64,000 bases of DNA from Pilaira anomala. Lineage: Eukaryota > Mucoromycota > Mucoromycetes > Mucorales > Mucoraceae. Within the stretch, counting starts at the first letter, position 1. Each line of letters begins with the position of its first letter. The notes under the pieces were generated by a model. It searched no databases. It was not told the DNA's origin and saw only the letters and a program-made list of their open reading frames with translations. The position numbers and the translations under genes were made by a program. Where the stretch lies: assembly GCA_025716855.1 (NCBI GenBank), contig JAIXMQ010000005.1, positions 744,001 to 808,000 of the forward strand, read 5' to 3'. Shown in pieces: positions 36,520 through 47,703 of this stretch.

Positions 36520-38934
36520 ATGCAGTGCAAATGTGGCAACATTCCTCTAAGTTTAGAGGTGAAATCACCAGGAATAAACAGAGGTCGTTGGTATCTGAAG
36601 GTAGTATCTACTTTTATAAAAAAAAATAAGTATACTAACTTATACACGTACTTTTATACGTAGTGTCCAACTGGCACCTGTAAGTTCTTTGCATGGGACG
36701 AATCGCCTCATCCTTTTATTCGGCACAACCCAGAAATGTATGCATCCATTGTTCCACGAGCTCATACACGTCCCTTTATGAATTTTGTTCGTTTCGATGA
36801 AAGAGATCCTAAATCAGCTATCAAAGTCACCAAAATACCAGTTGTCTTTAGTCGTCTTTCAAAGGACTTAATAGGTATCAAGGCCAAGGCCAACTTGACT
36901 GTGGACCCCGTTATTGCTGGAATTGAAAACATTAAATGGAGCGACCTACATAAGCAATATACCATTCCTGCAACCATTCAAAGTTACAATTTAGCTCTCT
37001 CTCGTTTACCTAAAGATATTCCAAACTTACAAATCGAGATTGAACCAATTCCTCCTTTCCTATTAGATTCTATGATTGAAGAAAGAATGCTTGAAGTACA
37101 GGCTGCATTACAAGATCCAAATACTATGACTGATATTGAATTCAAATGGAGTGAGTTTGTGGACAGTGATCTGTATCAATTATTAACCCCTACGCAGAGA
37201 AATGGTGTCTTGTTTGGTTTGGAAAGGGATGGTAGGGTCTTGTTTGGTGATGAAAATGGTATTGGATCTATTGGTGAAGTATTAGCTTTAATTGAATGTT
37301 ACAAAGAGGAATGGCCAGTGCTGGTGATATGTCCTAATATCTTACGTGAAAGTTGGAAGTTTGAAATTAAGAATTGGTTAGGTCTAAATGATGATGAAAT
37401 TTATATATTGGATTCAAAGGCAGCTACAAAGGACACATTTAAGCAAACAGGTGTTAAAAGGAAAAAAGATGTAAAACCAACTATGAGAATGTCTTATAAA
37501 AAGAGGGTAGAAAGAAGATTGAAAGAAGAGGGATATAAAAGTAGTGATAGTGAAGAAGATGATAATGATGATGATGAAAAGGAAGAAGTGTATGAAAATG
37601 AAGATAAATCAAGTCAAGAAGGATCGAACGTCAAATTTTATATCGCGAGTCATGAACATGCTGCAAGACGTAGAAAAGAGATCCGAAACAAAAGGTTTAA
37701 GATTGTACTATGTGCAGATAGTCATTACTTAAAATCCTGGACAGTAAGTAGAATTTATCAAAGTATAGCTTTACTCTTTTTTTTTTTTTTAACAAATTGA
37801 ATTATTATTATTTTTACCACAGAAATCCGAATCAAAGTTTATCTGTGAAATGCTAACAAGGCACCGCCGAGTTATCCTTACTGCAGATTCAATACGATAT
37901 CATAGACCTATGGATTTATTTACTCAAGTACGAACGCTTGCACCAAACCTTTTTCCGGATTTTGAATCATATTCTAAACGTTACTGCGATCCAAAAAATA
38001 CAGTATTTGGATATCAATATTCTGGAAAATCAAACGAGTTTGAATTAAATTTCCTATTGAATTCACATATCTGGTATGCACCCGTCTCAAAAGAACTAAA
38101 ACCACATTTCCCTGAATATGTGCGAAACACTATCATTTTCTCAATAAAGAAAAGTCTTATATTAAAGCATCAAGTTGAGGATTTAATTCAAATGAGTATC
38201 AATTGTGATATCTTAGATGAAGAATTAGTGGAAGAGTTGGTATGTTTATTTTATTTTATTTTACCTTTTGTGATTTTTACTGTATGTTTGAGCTAATGGT
38301 TTTAAGGTTATATAGCATGAAAAGACTGCCGAAATAAAAAAAGATGAAATAGTTCAATATATCAATCATGTCTTGGAGACGTATAGACGACCTAAAATTG
38401 CCATTTTTTATCACAATGATGTTGTTTATAAAAGCATTGAAGATCATTTCGTTTCAAAAAAGATTAAATCCACACATTTACAAAGCAAGAACAATGCAAC
38501 TGCAATATGTGAAGAATATAACCAAAGTACCAAAGTACAATTTATTATCTTGGACATGAAGGTGGAGGACTTGGATGTATCTTTACAATCAGTTGATTTA
38601 GGTAAATTAAATCCTGATATTTAAATTATCTTGCTAACCCTTTCTTTTTCAGTTATATTTACAGAGTTACCCTTTGAACAGGAAAATTTGAGCATGATGG
38701 AGTCACTCTTTAAGGTAATTTTTATTTTATTAAAGTAAAACTATTTTTGTTTCTTATTAATTTATTTCTGTTTATAGTTTAAGGAAAGAAAGGGGCCTCT
38801 TTCCATAAAATATTTAATTGCACCTCAAACCATAGGTAAAATAAAGTTTCTAAAAAAAAAAAAAAAAACTTCAATTATTAAAAATTCTTATTTTTGATAT
38901 AGATGACTATCTTTGGCCTTTGGTAAAAACCTAA
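36520..38934 (+). CDS. GRF zinc-finger protein with degenerate SMARCAL1-like SNF2 helicase domain
   Basis: 671 aa. Exons: 36520-36600, 36664-37743, 37823-38239, 38316-38601, 38653-38714, 38778-38835, 38903-38934. Residues 3-39 form a GRF zinc finger (CKCG, NRGRWYLKCP, CKFFAWD), which in other proteins binds single-stranded nucleic acid. A HARP-like segment (SDLHKQYTIPATIQSYNLAL) is next. Then comes an SNF2 fold resembling SMARCAL1: LTPTQRNGVLFGL, GRVLFGDENGIGSIGE, EWPVLVICPNILRESW. The Walker A GKT is gone (GIGSIG, residues 226-231), the DESH box reads ADSH, and the C-lobe Arg finger block (HRIGQ) is missing. The end VIFTELPF, IKYLIAPQTIDDYLWPL is still clearly SMARCAL1-like. An acidic/basic insert lies at about 300-345. 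I infer a pseudo-ATPase with retained nucleic-acid binding. Confidence 0.85.
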
Positions 38935-39148
38935 AGTATGATTACATAATTAAAAAAAGGGAAGGGAAAATTTGTAATATGATAAAAAAAAAATCACAGG
39001 TTTGATTTAAATTCCACCCGTTTTCAAATATATTGTACCACCTTGTATTTTATTGGACTACATCTTTTTATATAAATAAAACGATAAATTAATTTAGTTA
39101 CACACCATTACTCAACACACACACACACACACACACATGCACACACAA
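38935..39148. other. Convergent spacer with (CA)n
   Basis: 3' UTRs of the SNF2-like gene and of the chitinase. It contains a (AC)n microsatellite at 39115-39137. Confidence 0.6.
39115..39137. repeat. (AC)n microsatellite
   Basis: About 23 nt of AC repeat in the 3' UTR spacer between the SNF2-like gene and the chitinase. Confidence 0.85.
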
Positions 39149-42100
39149 TTAAATAACTTGAGCTTCAAGTGCTAGCGGGACGATTCTATAACCTGGTAAA
39201 CCCATTCTTCCATAAGGCACACTCTTTACAACTACATTATCCTTTACCTCAAATGCATCATTGACGACTACTACATTATTTAGGCTATCAGCATTATTAG
39301 AGAACCTTTCTTCTGCGGTACTAGCCTTCAATCCCATATTTGGAGGGAAATTACAATAAAGCCCTCCTCCAGCTGGTGTTATAAAAAAAAAAAAAATTTT
39401 TAGTAAAGTTGTACAAATAATAAATATAAATAAATAAATCCCATTCTTTACCCTCTACTCCATCATAACAGACTAGTCCAGAACCACAGTCGCGAATAAT
39501 CCATTGGCCAAAATTACATGTCGCCCATTGAGTTGATTTACCCGAATCTACACATTTCATTTCCCCCAAAGTAGAACATTTCCCGGATCCATCGCCGATA
39601 GACCCGTTCGTGTTGCTGATTGGCTTCTTGTCAACAACAGGTTTGTTGTCGACAATTGGCTTGTTGTCGGTATTGGAAGAGGTAGTGGAAGAGGTAATGG
39701 AAGAGTTAACGGAAGAGGTAATGGAAGAGTTAACGGAAGAGGTAATGGAAGAGTTAACGGAAGAGGTAATGGAAGAGTTAACGGAAGAGGTAATGGAAGA
39801 GTTAGCGGAAGAGGTAATGGAAGAGTTAACGGAAGAGGTAATAGAAGAGTTAATGGAAGAGGTAACAAAAGAGGCAATGGAAGAGGTAATGGAAGAGGTA
39901 ACGGAAGAGGTAACGGAAGAGTTAATAGAAGAGTTAATGGAAGAGTTAACAGAAGAGGTAATGGAAGAGTTAACGGAAGAGGCAATAGAAGAGGTAACGG
40001 AAGAGGTCATGGAAGAGGTAACGGAAGAGGTCATGGAAGAGGTAACGGAAGAGGAAATGGAAGAGGTCATGGAAGAGGTAACGGAAGAGGAAATGGAAGA
40101 GGTCATGGAAGGAGTAACAGTAGCTGTAGTAGCGTTAGTAGAAGCCATTACATCGGTGGTTGTCTTCGAAATAGTAGTGGATTTTCCAGTTTTTCTTGAA
40201 GATGTTGTCATTGCATCCTCATAAAAGAAATCATCATTTTCGTTGTCGTCATCATAATAATATTCATCGTTATCCCAGACCTCACCAAGCCATTCTGAGG
40301 TAGAGTGATGAGTAGGAGTAGAATTGATAGTAGGAGTAGTTGAAACACTTGTTGGATCTTCAGGGAGAGCATTTAAGTAACTTTGGTCTTCATTTAAGTA
40401 ACCTTGATTTTCATTTATGTAATTTTGGCCTTCATTTAAACTATCTAGGTATTCTTCCAAGTCATCATTTTCTTCTTCTTCTTCAGTCAAAATATCTTTA
40501 ATTTCACTCAAATAATCTTCGTCTTCGTTCAAGTAGCCATTATCTTGTTCATTTAAGAAATCAGGTTTACCATTATCATCAATGGTAGCAGTTGTATTAG
40601 TAGGTCCCTCTAAACCATTAGGGGGATCAGATAAAATTGGACAAGAAACAGGAACAGCATCATGAATTTTGCTTACAACATCTATTAATTCACCGTTATC
40701 CTGATGTATATCCCTAATGAACCGAAAAGTTAAGAAATGTTGTTTATGTATATATACATTTTTCATAAATATTTGTTTTTTTTTTTACCAAACCATAACA
40801 CCAGCCAAATCTTCACATAGGGCATGATCAATCTTGACCTTTAAAGATTGAGGATCATCATAAGAAATGAAATTCTTGCTAGTAGGATTAAATAACCAAG
40901 GTGTTTGAGAGACTTTATCCCAATGACGTTCCCAGCCTGGACCTGGTGTAACAAAATCATCTTGTAAAAGTCCTTCTTTACGTAAATTTGTCCATTTCCA
41001 GATACCAGAGAGACCACCAACATCTTTATCACAGTATGGGTCATTCCAAAAGGCATCATCAGAATCACCTTTTGGAGCACCAGGTACAGTGTTTTGAAAT
41101 TGGTTATCAGCGGTCATGCCTTGTTGAGCCGTCATAGAACGTCCATAGAATGCCAAACCGGCTGTTATCTTTTTAGCAGGAACACCAGCGGCTTTCCAAT
41201 CTCGGATACCTTAAATTTTTTCAATGGTAAGCGAAACTTTATATGGTAATTTTTCGATTTTGTGCTACTTTACTTTTTACGAATGAAAATGGGGCACCAA
41301 TTCCTTTCCCGTCAGCTTGGAAAGGGGCATTAGGACCCGTGGTTGCAGCCCAAGCACCATTGATATCTTTAAACAAAAAAAAAAAAAAAAAAAAAGGCAC
41401 GCGTAAGAAAAAAAAATTAATATAAAGGTTAAATATAAAAATATATAAAAAATTTAAAATACCATAAGTCATTAAATTGACATGATCAAAATAAGGAACA
41501 AAAGCCTTTAAATCCTTCATTGGTAAACCCGATTTAATAAACGGTTGAACGTGTACGGCCATTGAGATTTCTTTATATTGATCAGGAAACTTTGTATCAA
41601 GGGCTAATCTCAATTCTTTCAAAAGCAATAGAAAGTTATCAGCATCATTATCAGCGAATTCATTACAACCAGCCGCTTGCTTTCCGGGATACTCCCAATC
41701 TATATCTACACCGTCAGTTTGGTATTTGTTGATGAAATCTAAATTCCAGTCAATGAATTTCTTTCGGCTTTCCGGCGTGGATACCATCGGACTAAATCGC
41801 TTAGATCCTGTCCAGCCACCGACAGATAATAGTACCTTGGTTTGCTTTTCGTGCGCGAGTTTGACTACTTGTGGAAGATAGGCATCGACCACCCAATCAT
41901 CCGGAAACGATGGCAAGTTGTCAAGATTATTCAAGATGGCGAATGCTTTTTTTGTGTAATGGAAAAAAAGAATAAAAATCAATAACAAAAAATAAAAAAA
42001 TAAATCAAACCCGCGTGTTTTTTACCATAATTGATGTGAGTATATTTTGTATATGGGATATTCTCAACAGGATAGTTTGCGTACAACCAGTTTGGAAAGT

Positions 42101-42247
42101 ACCTGTATACAGAAAAAAAGAAAAGACATTTAGTTTTATGTGACATTCGATAGGAATCGATGAGAAATACCCAATCACCATTTTGGTGGAACCTTCGCAC
42201 AGAGCAACAGCCGATGCAAGTGCAGCAGCAATAAAAGACAATCTCAT
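39149..42247 (-). CDS. Secreted GH18 chitinase with Ser/Thr-repeat linker and CBM19
   Basis: Endochitinase for wall remodelling or chitin feeding, 878 aa. Exons (minus): 42247-42171, 42102-42026, 41945-41463, 41366-41274, 41209-40789, 40713-39452, 39372-39149. The signal peptide is MRLSFIAAALASAVALCEG. The GH18 barrel spans about 24-400: MVIGYFPNW, VLLSVGGWTG, the catalytic DGVDIDWEYPG (Glu near 136, DxxDxDxE complete), SMAVHVQ, VNLMTYD, GLAFYGRS, LAGVMVWDI. An acidic region, then a Ser/Thr/Ile/Val/Asn linker encoded by tandem repeats (about residues 560-730), leads to a CBM19 chitin-binding module (CSTLGEMKCVDSGKSTQWATC, GLVCYDG). An extra 70-residue tail follows. The donor at 41273 (phase 1) is required to give SFVKSIRDWK. 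Architecture matches fungal cell-wall chitinases such as Cts1. Confidence 0.94.
39676..40115. repeat. Tandem repeats encoding chitinase linker
   Basis: Units of 12, 18 and mainly 24 bp (GGAAGAGGTAATGGAAGAG + TTAAC on the plus strand) repeated with small changes across about 440 bp. The coding strand gives SSVNSSITSS-type repeats. The plus strand is also open but only as an Glu/Val-rich shadow. Confidence 0.9.
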
Positions 42248-42431
42248 ATTTTTTTTTTTTTTTGTGAATTCGAAAAGAAAAAAAAAAGAAATATATTTAT
42301 ATATATATATATATATAAAAATTAGAAATGAAAATAAACTAAAAAAGGGATTATTATATATGAATTATCTATTTCGCTGGTATGTCAGTACGATTTTAAA
42401 TTAAGGGTTTTTATTATTAACTTTCTTTGAT

Positions 42432-42468
<37 letters not shown>

Positions 42469-42785
42469 ACATCTTATTTAGAAGAAAGAGAAATAATATA
42501 AACAACTAACCTTCATTCCCCGTGTAATATAAACATCTTATTTTTTATGTGGCGTCGGGTCAAGTGACGATAGGGAAAAAAGCAAATGGTAAGTTTTTTT
42601 TGGTACACAGGGTCGGTTATTGAATAAGAGAGTTGAGAGAGTGAGTGAGCGAGAGAGGGCCTGGCCCATCCTAATGTACTAATTTTTTTTTTTTTCAATT
42701 GTCTTTTAACACTTTACAATCACCCCTTGATTTCCTTTTTATCTATTTTTTTTTTTTTTAAAAAAAAAAAAACTTTTCTCTCTTT

Positions 42786-42822
<37 letters not shown>

Positions 42823-42848
42823 GATATTCTTTTTATCATTAAAAAAAA
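42248..42848. promoter_or_regulatory. Divergent promoter of chitinase and Zn2Cys6 gene, with microsatellites
   Basis: 600 bp shared upstream region. It holds a (TA)n run near 42296-42316, an (AC)n tract at 42435-42470, a GAGAGA stretch near 42630-42660 and long T/A runs next to the regulator ATG. No specific factor site is recognised. Confidence 0.5.
42435..42470. repeat. (AC)n microsatellite
   Basis: About 36 nt of AC repeat with one interruption (ACAT), inside the chitinase / Zn2Cys6 divergent promoter. Confidence 0.85.
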
Positions 42849-42987
42849 ATGAGCACACCACGTAAAAAGAAACCTGTAGAATTTCATTTTGTAGATATGA
42901 ATGATCCTGATAGATACAAGAAACTTAAGGTAGCCCGTGCTTGTGATTTTTGCCGCCGTCGTAAATCCAAGTAAGCGAAAGAATACA

Positions 42988-43038
<51 letters not shown>

Positions 43039-45138
43039 TTTTTTAAAATAAAAACAAAAAACAAAAAAAGATGCGATATAGGTGTACCAGGTTCCGGTAC
43101 TTGTTCAAATTGCCAAAGGCATCAAATGGTTTGCATCTTTTCTCCTGTAACGACAGGCATAAGTATCCGAGGAAATGAAATGATACGAGTTGAAGAAGTA
43201 GTATCACAATTCAATACATTAGATCAATTCATATTTCGATTTCCATTACTTTTGATAAAAGAAGGACAAGTTGGATATGAAACCAGTCCTTCTACACCAT
43301 TACTCAATTCATCACCATCATCACCAACAACAACAAAAATCAATCATCGACATGATAGAAAGAATAATAATGAACCCTCTATGGAATTAGAAACTAAACT
43401 ATTCGAGCTTTATTTTGATCATATTAATCCAGCTTATCCAGTATTATTAAAGCAATCGGTTTTAAACATACATTCTCAAGATAGATTTTTACTTTCAAGA
43501 GGTTTACGATACGCCATTATGGCATTAGCCTGTCATTATTTTCCAAACTATACAACCTCAGCTTCCAGTTACTTTTATGAGATTGCAAGACATCAAGTCA
43601 GTTGTTTTACACCAAGATTAGATACAGTTCAAACGTTACTCCTATTATATAAACATGATGAAATTCTCAGTTCATCTAATAAACACGGCATATATTATTT
43701 AGAGAGAGCGCAAGAAATGATTGGACAAATACAATCCGTAATCCCGCAACACCTTGAAATGATCAATCGAGCGCGATGGGTCTTATTTGGCTCGATTAGC
43801 TTTTCAAATCTATCTGATAAGAATTTCAATACACTCTATAGTCATATCTCTTTACCAGTTGAATTACCACAAGTATTATCAGAGGAATTGGAGTTAGATC
43901 ATCATGATGAAGATAATAATAACAAATTATGTATTTCATCGGCACAACATCATTTAAATCGGTTCTCACAAATTGCCAACTTGAGTGTACTTTATTCTCA
44001 TACAGTACAAAGTATGATCACTGGTTCAACTTGCCATTTAATTTGTTTAAAACAATTTAAAAAGATTAGACAACATTGGCATGATACATTACATCCAGTC
44101 ACTCAAAGTAGACTCGTCTCTCTTTGTCCAACAGATGAAGAAGTGATTGATATCATGATACTCTATAGTGCTATCTTGTACGATATGTTGTACCTCTTAT
44201 TGCTCTCTCATTATCGGTTGGAAAATGAATTTGATCGTGTCGAAACCGCCTATCGATTACAACGTATGGTTCATACTCTAGTAACAAGATCTTGTTTTAC
44301 TGCAGCTATCCAAAGTACTCGCATGTCTTGTTTTGCTCTCATGTTGTGTTTACAGGTGAATATGTCAAGAGAAGATGATAAAGTAGATTATGAATTCATT
44401 CAACAGATAAGACAATCGATGCAATATATCAACTTGATAGATACTCGAATTGATGAACAATTACAAGAATTGTATACGTTTTTAACTACGCAACATAATA
44501 AAGCCACTAATAATACAATAATAACAGCAACCACAACCACGACAACAGCAACAGCAACAACACCACATACGAATAATCAACAACCATTAGACTATTTTAG
44601 TTTAGTACCACAACAATTTAAAAACTCTACAACCGCTTCTTCACCTATTGATACGATGGCCAATACACCCGGTCTATGGTCCACCACAACGAATGGAGGT
44701 CTGACTACACCTATACGAGAAGATACAGGTAGTAACTATCAAGTGACATCTGAATGGATACAAGAACAACAACGACAACAAGATGAACAATTTCAGTTAT
44801 ATCAATTACAACAATTACCAGAGTATCAAAATACATTGATGAATACATACAATAGTATAAATTATAATAGTAGTAATAATAATACACCACTTACAACGAC
44901 CCCAAGTTATAATAATAATTTGAATACAACGGAAGATTATTTTTATTTGAATCCAGGACATTGGAGTCCTACTATAGATCATTTAAATCAAACAACCAGT
45001 TATCTCAAATTACATAATCACCATCATCATCCACATCAACAACAACAACAACAACAACAACAACATCCACATCATAATAATAGTGCACCATTTACGTTAC
45101 ACCCACCACCTCCTCCACCTGCACCACCTACTATTTAA
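42849..45138 (+). CDS. Fungal Zn2Cys6 transcription factor
   Basis: DNA-binding regulator of 729 aa. Exons 42849-42970 and 43071-45138. The binuclear zinc cluster is C32-x2-C-x6-C-x9-C-x2-C-x6-C62 (ARACDFCRRRKSKCD, CSNCQRHQMVC), split by the intron after codon 40. The intron contains a 42-nt A run. The middle region, from about 140 to 520, has the helical look of the fungal-specific regulatory domain (FELYFDHINPAYPVLLKQS, RYAIMALACHYFP), which places it with AmyR/XlnR-like factors. The C-terminal third is Gln/Asn/Thr-rich with poly-His, a run of Gln and a poly-Pro end, typical of activation regions. Target genes are unknown. Adjacency to the chitinase does not prove regulation. Confidence 0.92.
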
Positions 45139-45219
45139 AATAGTAGTTATATATATATATATAATAAATAAAATAAAATAATACCCTTTTTTTTTTTATT
45201 ATTATTTTTATTTATTTTA

Positions 45220-46896
45220 TTAACGATCTTGTCTGTTTTCATCAATGACACCTGCCATTTTTAATAACTCTTTATCTAATGCACCATCTGCCTGTCTTAT
45301 ATTTAAGCCAGACCTTCTTTCAGCTTCTTGTTGATCAAATTTCCATTCACGTGCCTGTCTTTCTCTATCCTTTTCATTTCCCAAGCCAAAGACCTCAATA
45401 TTTTCAGTTTCAAAGCGAAATGAGAACTCATCGAGTTTTCTTTTTTGGTTCCCAATTTTAAAAGTGGGTTGAGGAGGGTAAGGTTCATGCGTATAAAGGC
45501 CTTCCTGTAAGGTGTTTTCGAGCGAGATGACAAAATGTTGATGTTGAAGAGGTAATTGATGATGAGTAGCACCGAAACCGATACCGAAATCGTGGTGATA
45601 GTAAATATTGACTTTGTTATTGATGGGACGATAGATCTCGTAATTTGGATCGAGTTCAAATAAGAAACAGTCATTTGAGTTTCCCCAGAGATGTTTAGAG
45701 TGTTTCCATGGCTGAGTGATGAAAGCACCAAGTAACATGGATCGATTGTTTGCATCGACTTGCATGAGGATTAAAGTAGGACCTGGGTATTTAAATACAT
45801 GTGATTCAAATCTGTTCATAGAGAAACCATCTTGATCTGCAGAGTAGAGCCGTGTCCATTGCTTTGTGATCAAGATGTCTTCTGGTAAGGCCCAGGATAA
45901 AATGGTAGAATAGATTGAATTTAATATATCACTTTGATCTACTTTAGGTACTTTATCTTGTGGTAATAATCTAGATTCTTCATCTAGATTTGTTTTATAA
46001 TATCCAAATGATTTCATTATGAAGGATTGTAATGGTTTGAGTAAATGAGGTGAGAATGTTTCTCTCCATAAACGAAATTCGTCATGTGAAATGCAAGGTA
46101 ATTCATCTTTTGTTGTTGAAGGTTTCATGTTGGATACGATAGTACTTGCCAATTGTCGAATACGCGTGAAATCATGTGTTGTTTGATCTGCTTCTCCAAG
46201 CCATAAGAGTAACACAAACAATTCAATTAAATCTCGACTTAAAATTCTTGATCCAGCTACAATGGATTCTTCTTGTTCTGGTTTGCTTGTCATCTTGGGA
46301 TTTAATTCTAGATCATTAAAATCAACGCCTAACTCTGCTAAAGAATATCCTTTATGCACTTGTTGTTCTGGTTGTTCTACTATGATAGGTTCTTCATGTA
46401 TTGAATCATCTTTTATTACTGTTGTTGTAGTATTGGGATCAGGTAAGACAGAAAGTGATTGAAAGAATAAATTCTCTGATAAATCAACATGTTCATCATC
46501 CAATCTACCAATTAATATTACAAATGCGATTATAAACGCATCAAATGAAAGTGGAACTGGTCCAGTCTTTGTATTATTTGGATATGAGCCTAAATATGAG
46601 AATGATTTAAATAAAAGTACTGCTGCTGCTTCCACTTCTTGAGGTAAATTCAAATGTTCCTAATATTAAAAAGAATTTTAATTTTACGTTTAAAAAAAAA
46701 GAGAGAGAGACTTTACTAAAAATTGCTTGGCTTCAATACACGAAAAACCATCAGGAAAGGCCGTCTTCAAGTCTTTATAAATATATTGTAAAGAAACAAG
46801 TTCAACACGTGTCAAATATTTCTTGGCTTTAAACGAGCTTTTTATACTGTGATGTACTTTTTCTTGTTCTCCTTCTTTTGTTTGTGTTTGTCCCAT
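45220..46896 (-). CDS. TLDc-domain protein, RTC5/MEAK7-like, putatively N-myristoylated
   Basis: 539 aa. Exons (minus) 46896-46717 and 46659-45220. It begins MGQTQTKEG, a good N-myristoylation signal (Gly2, small/polar at 6). A helical N-terminal half (VELVSLQYIYKDLKTAFPDG, LSFDAFIIAFVILIGRLDD) resembles the EF-hand-like region of Rtc5 and MEAK7. The TLDc domain covers about 270-470: WTRLYSADQDGFSMNRFESH, GPTLILMQ, GAFITQPWK, DCFLFELDP, FGIGFGA, TENIEVFGLG. In yeast Rtc5 acts at the vacuolar V-ATPase, and human MEAK7 is a lysosomal mTOR partner; either role is inference here. Convergent with the zinc-cluster gene. Confidence 0.86.
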
Positions 46897-47098
46897 GTTC
46901 AGTTAATTGAAGAAAAAAAAAAAAAAAATAAAAAAAAAATATACACTAAAACTTTTATTAATGCCAAAAATATCACATTCAAACTTTTTTTTATGTATGT
47001 GTACCCGAAGTCACATTTGGAAATCAAGGAAATCGGTGTATAACACACAATGACAGTAATTCTTTTTTTTTGCACTCACATATGCATTATTATTTTTA

Positions 47099-47668
47099 TT
47101 ATCGGAATGGATTATTTGTATTAGTAGATATGTAAGAAGGTTGATTAAGTTGAGTATTGCCAAAGACAGGCGTAATTGGATGAGGTGGAGCACTGTTATC
47201 CACAGGAGAAGGCAATGCAGGAGGAATGACAGGTGAATGCTCATTTAAAGGAAAATTAGATATAGATGAAGCAGGTGTAATATTATTAGGAATATCAGGC
47301 ATACTGACTTGATTTGGATGAGGTTCAGCTGAACCCATTACTGGTGCTGTAGTTGTGATCGTAGGTGGTGCTTCATATACAGGAGGTGGAAGTTCATTTG
47401 TATCATGTTGATGAAATGTTGGTAATTCTGTTCTTGAAGAAGACGAAGATCCGTTATATCCTTCCAATACACTATCTATAATTCTACGTCGTTCTTTTTC
47501 TAAAGCGGCCTTGGTAGTTTCAACCGCAGTACTTAATCTTTCAATTGCACCTGTAGTATAGTTCAAGTATTGTTTTACCCACGTTAAAGAGTTTTGAATG
47601 TTGCGATATGCAGTTGCCAACATACCAAAGCATTGAGTTGTTTTGGCTATATAATAATATGTATATAA

Positions 47669-47703
<35 letters not shown>

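Noticed and set aside
38935..39060. Possible further exon of the SNF2-like gene after GGTAAAAACC
   Set aside because: Using that GT as a donor leads to the acceptor CACAG followed by GTT TGA, an immediate stop; the simple stop at 38932-38934 is more economical.
39610..40224. Open frame of 204 codons on the plus strand, Glu/Val-rich
   Set aside because: It is the antisense shadow of the chitinase Ser/Thr repeat array; the 24-bp unit is open in both directions.
42937..43070. Reading through a poly-Lys stretch at the start of the Zn2Cys6 gene
   Set aside because: The A run is intronic. Splicing 42970 to 43071 restores all six cysteines of the zinc cluster from an earlier ATG.
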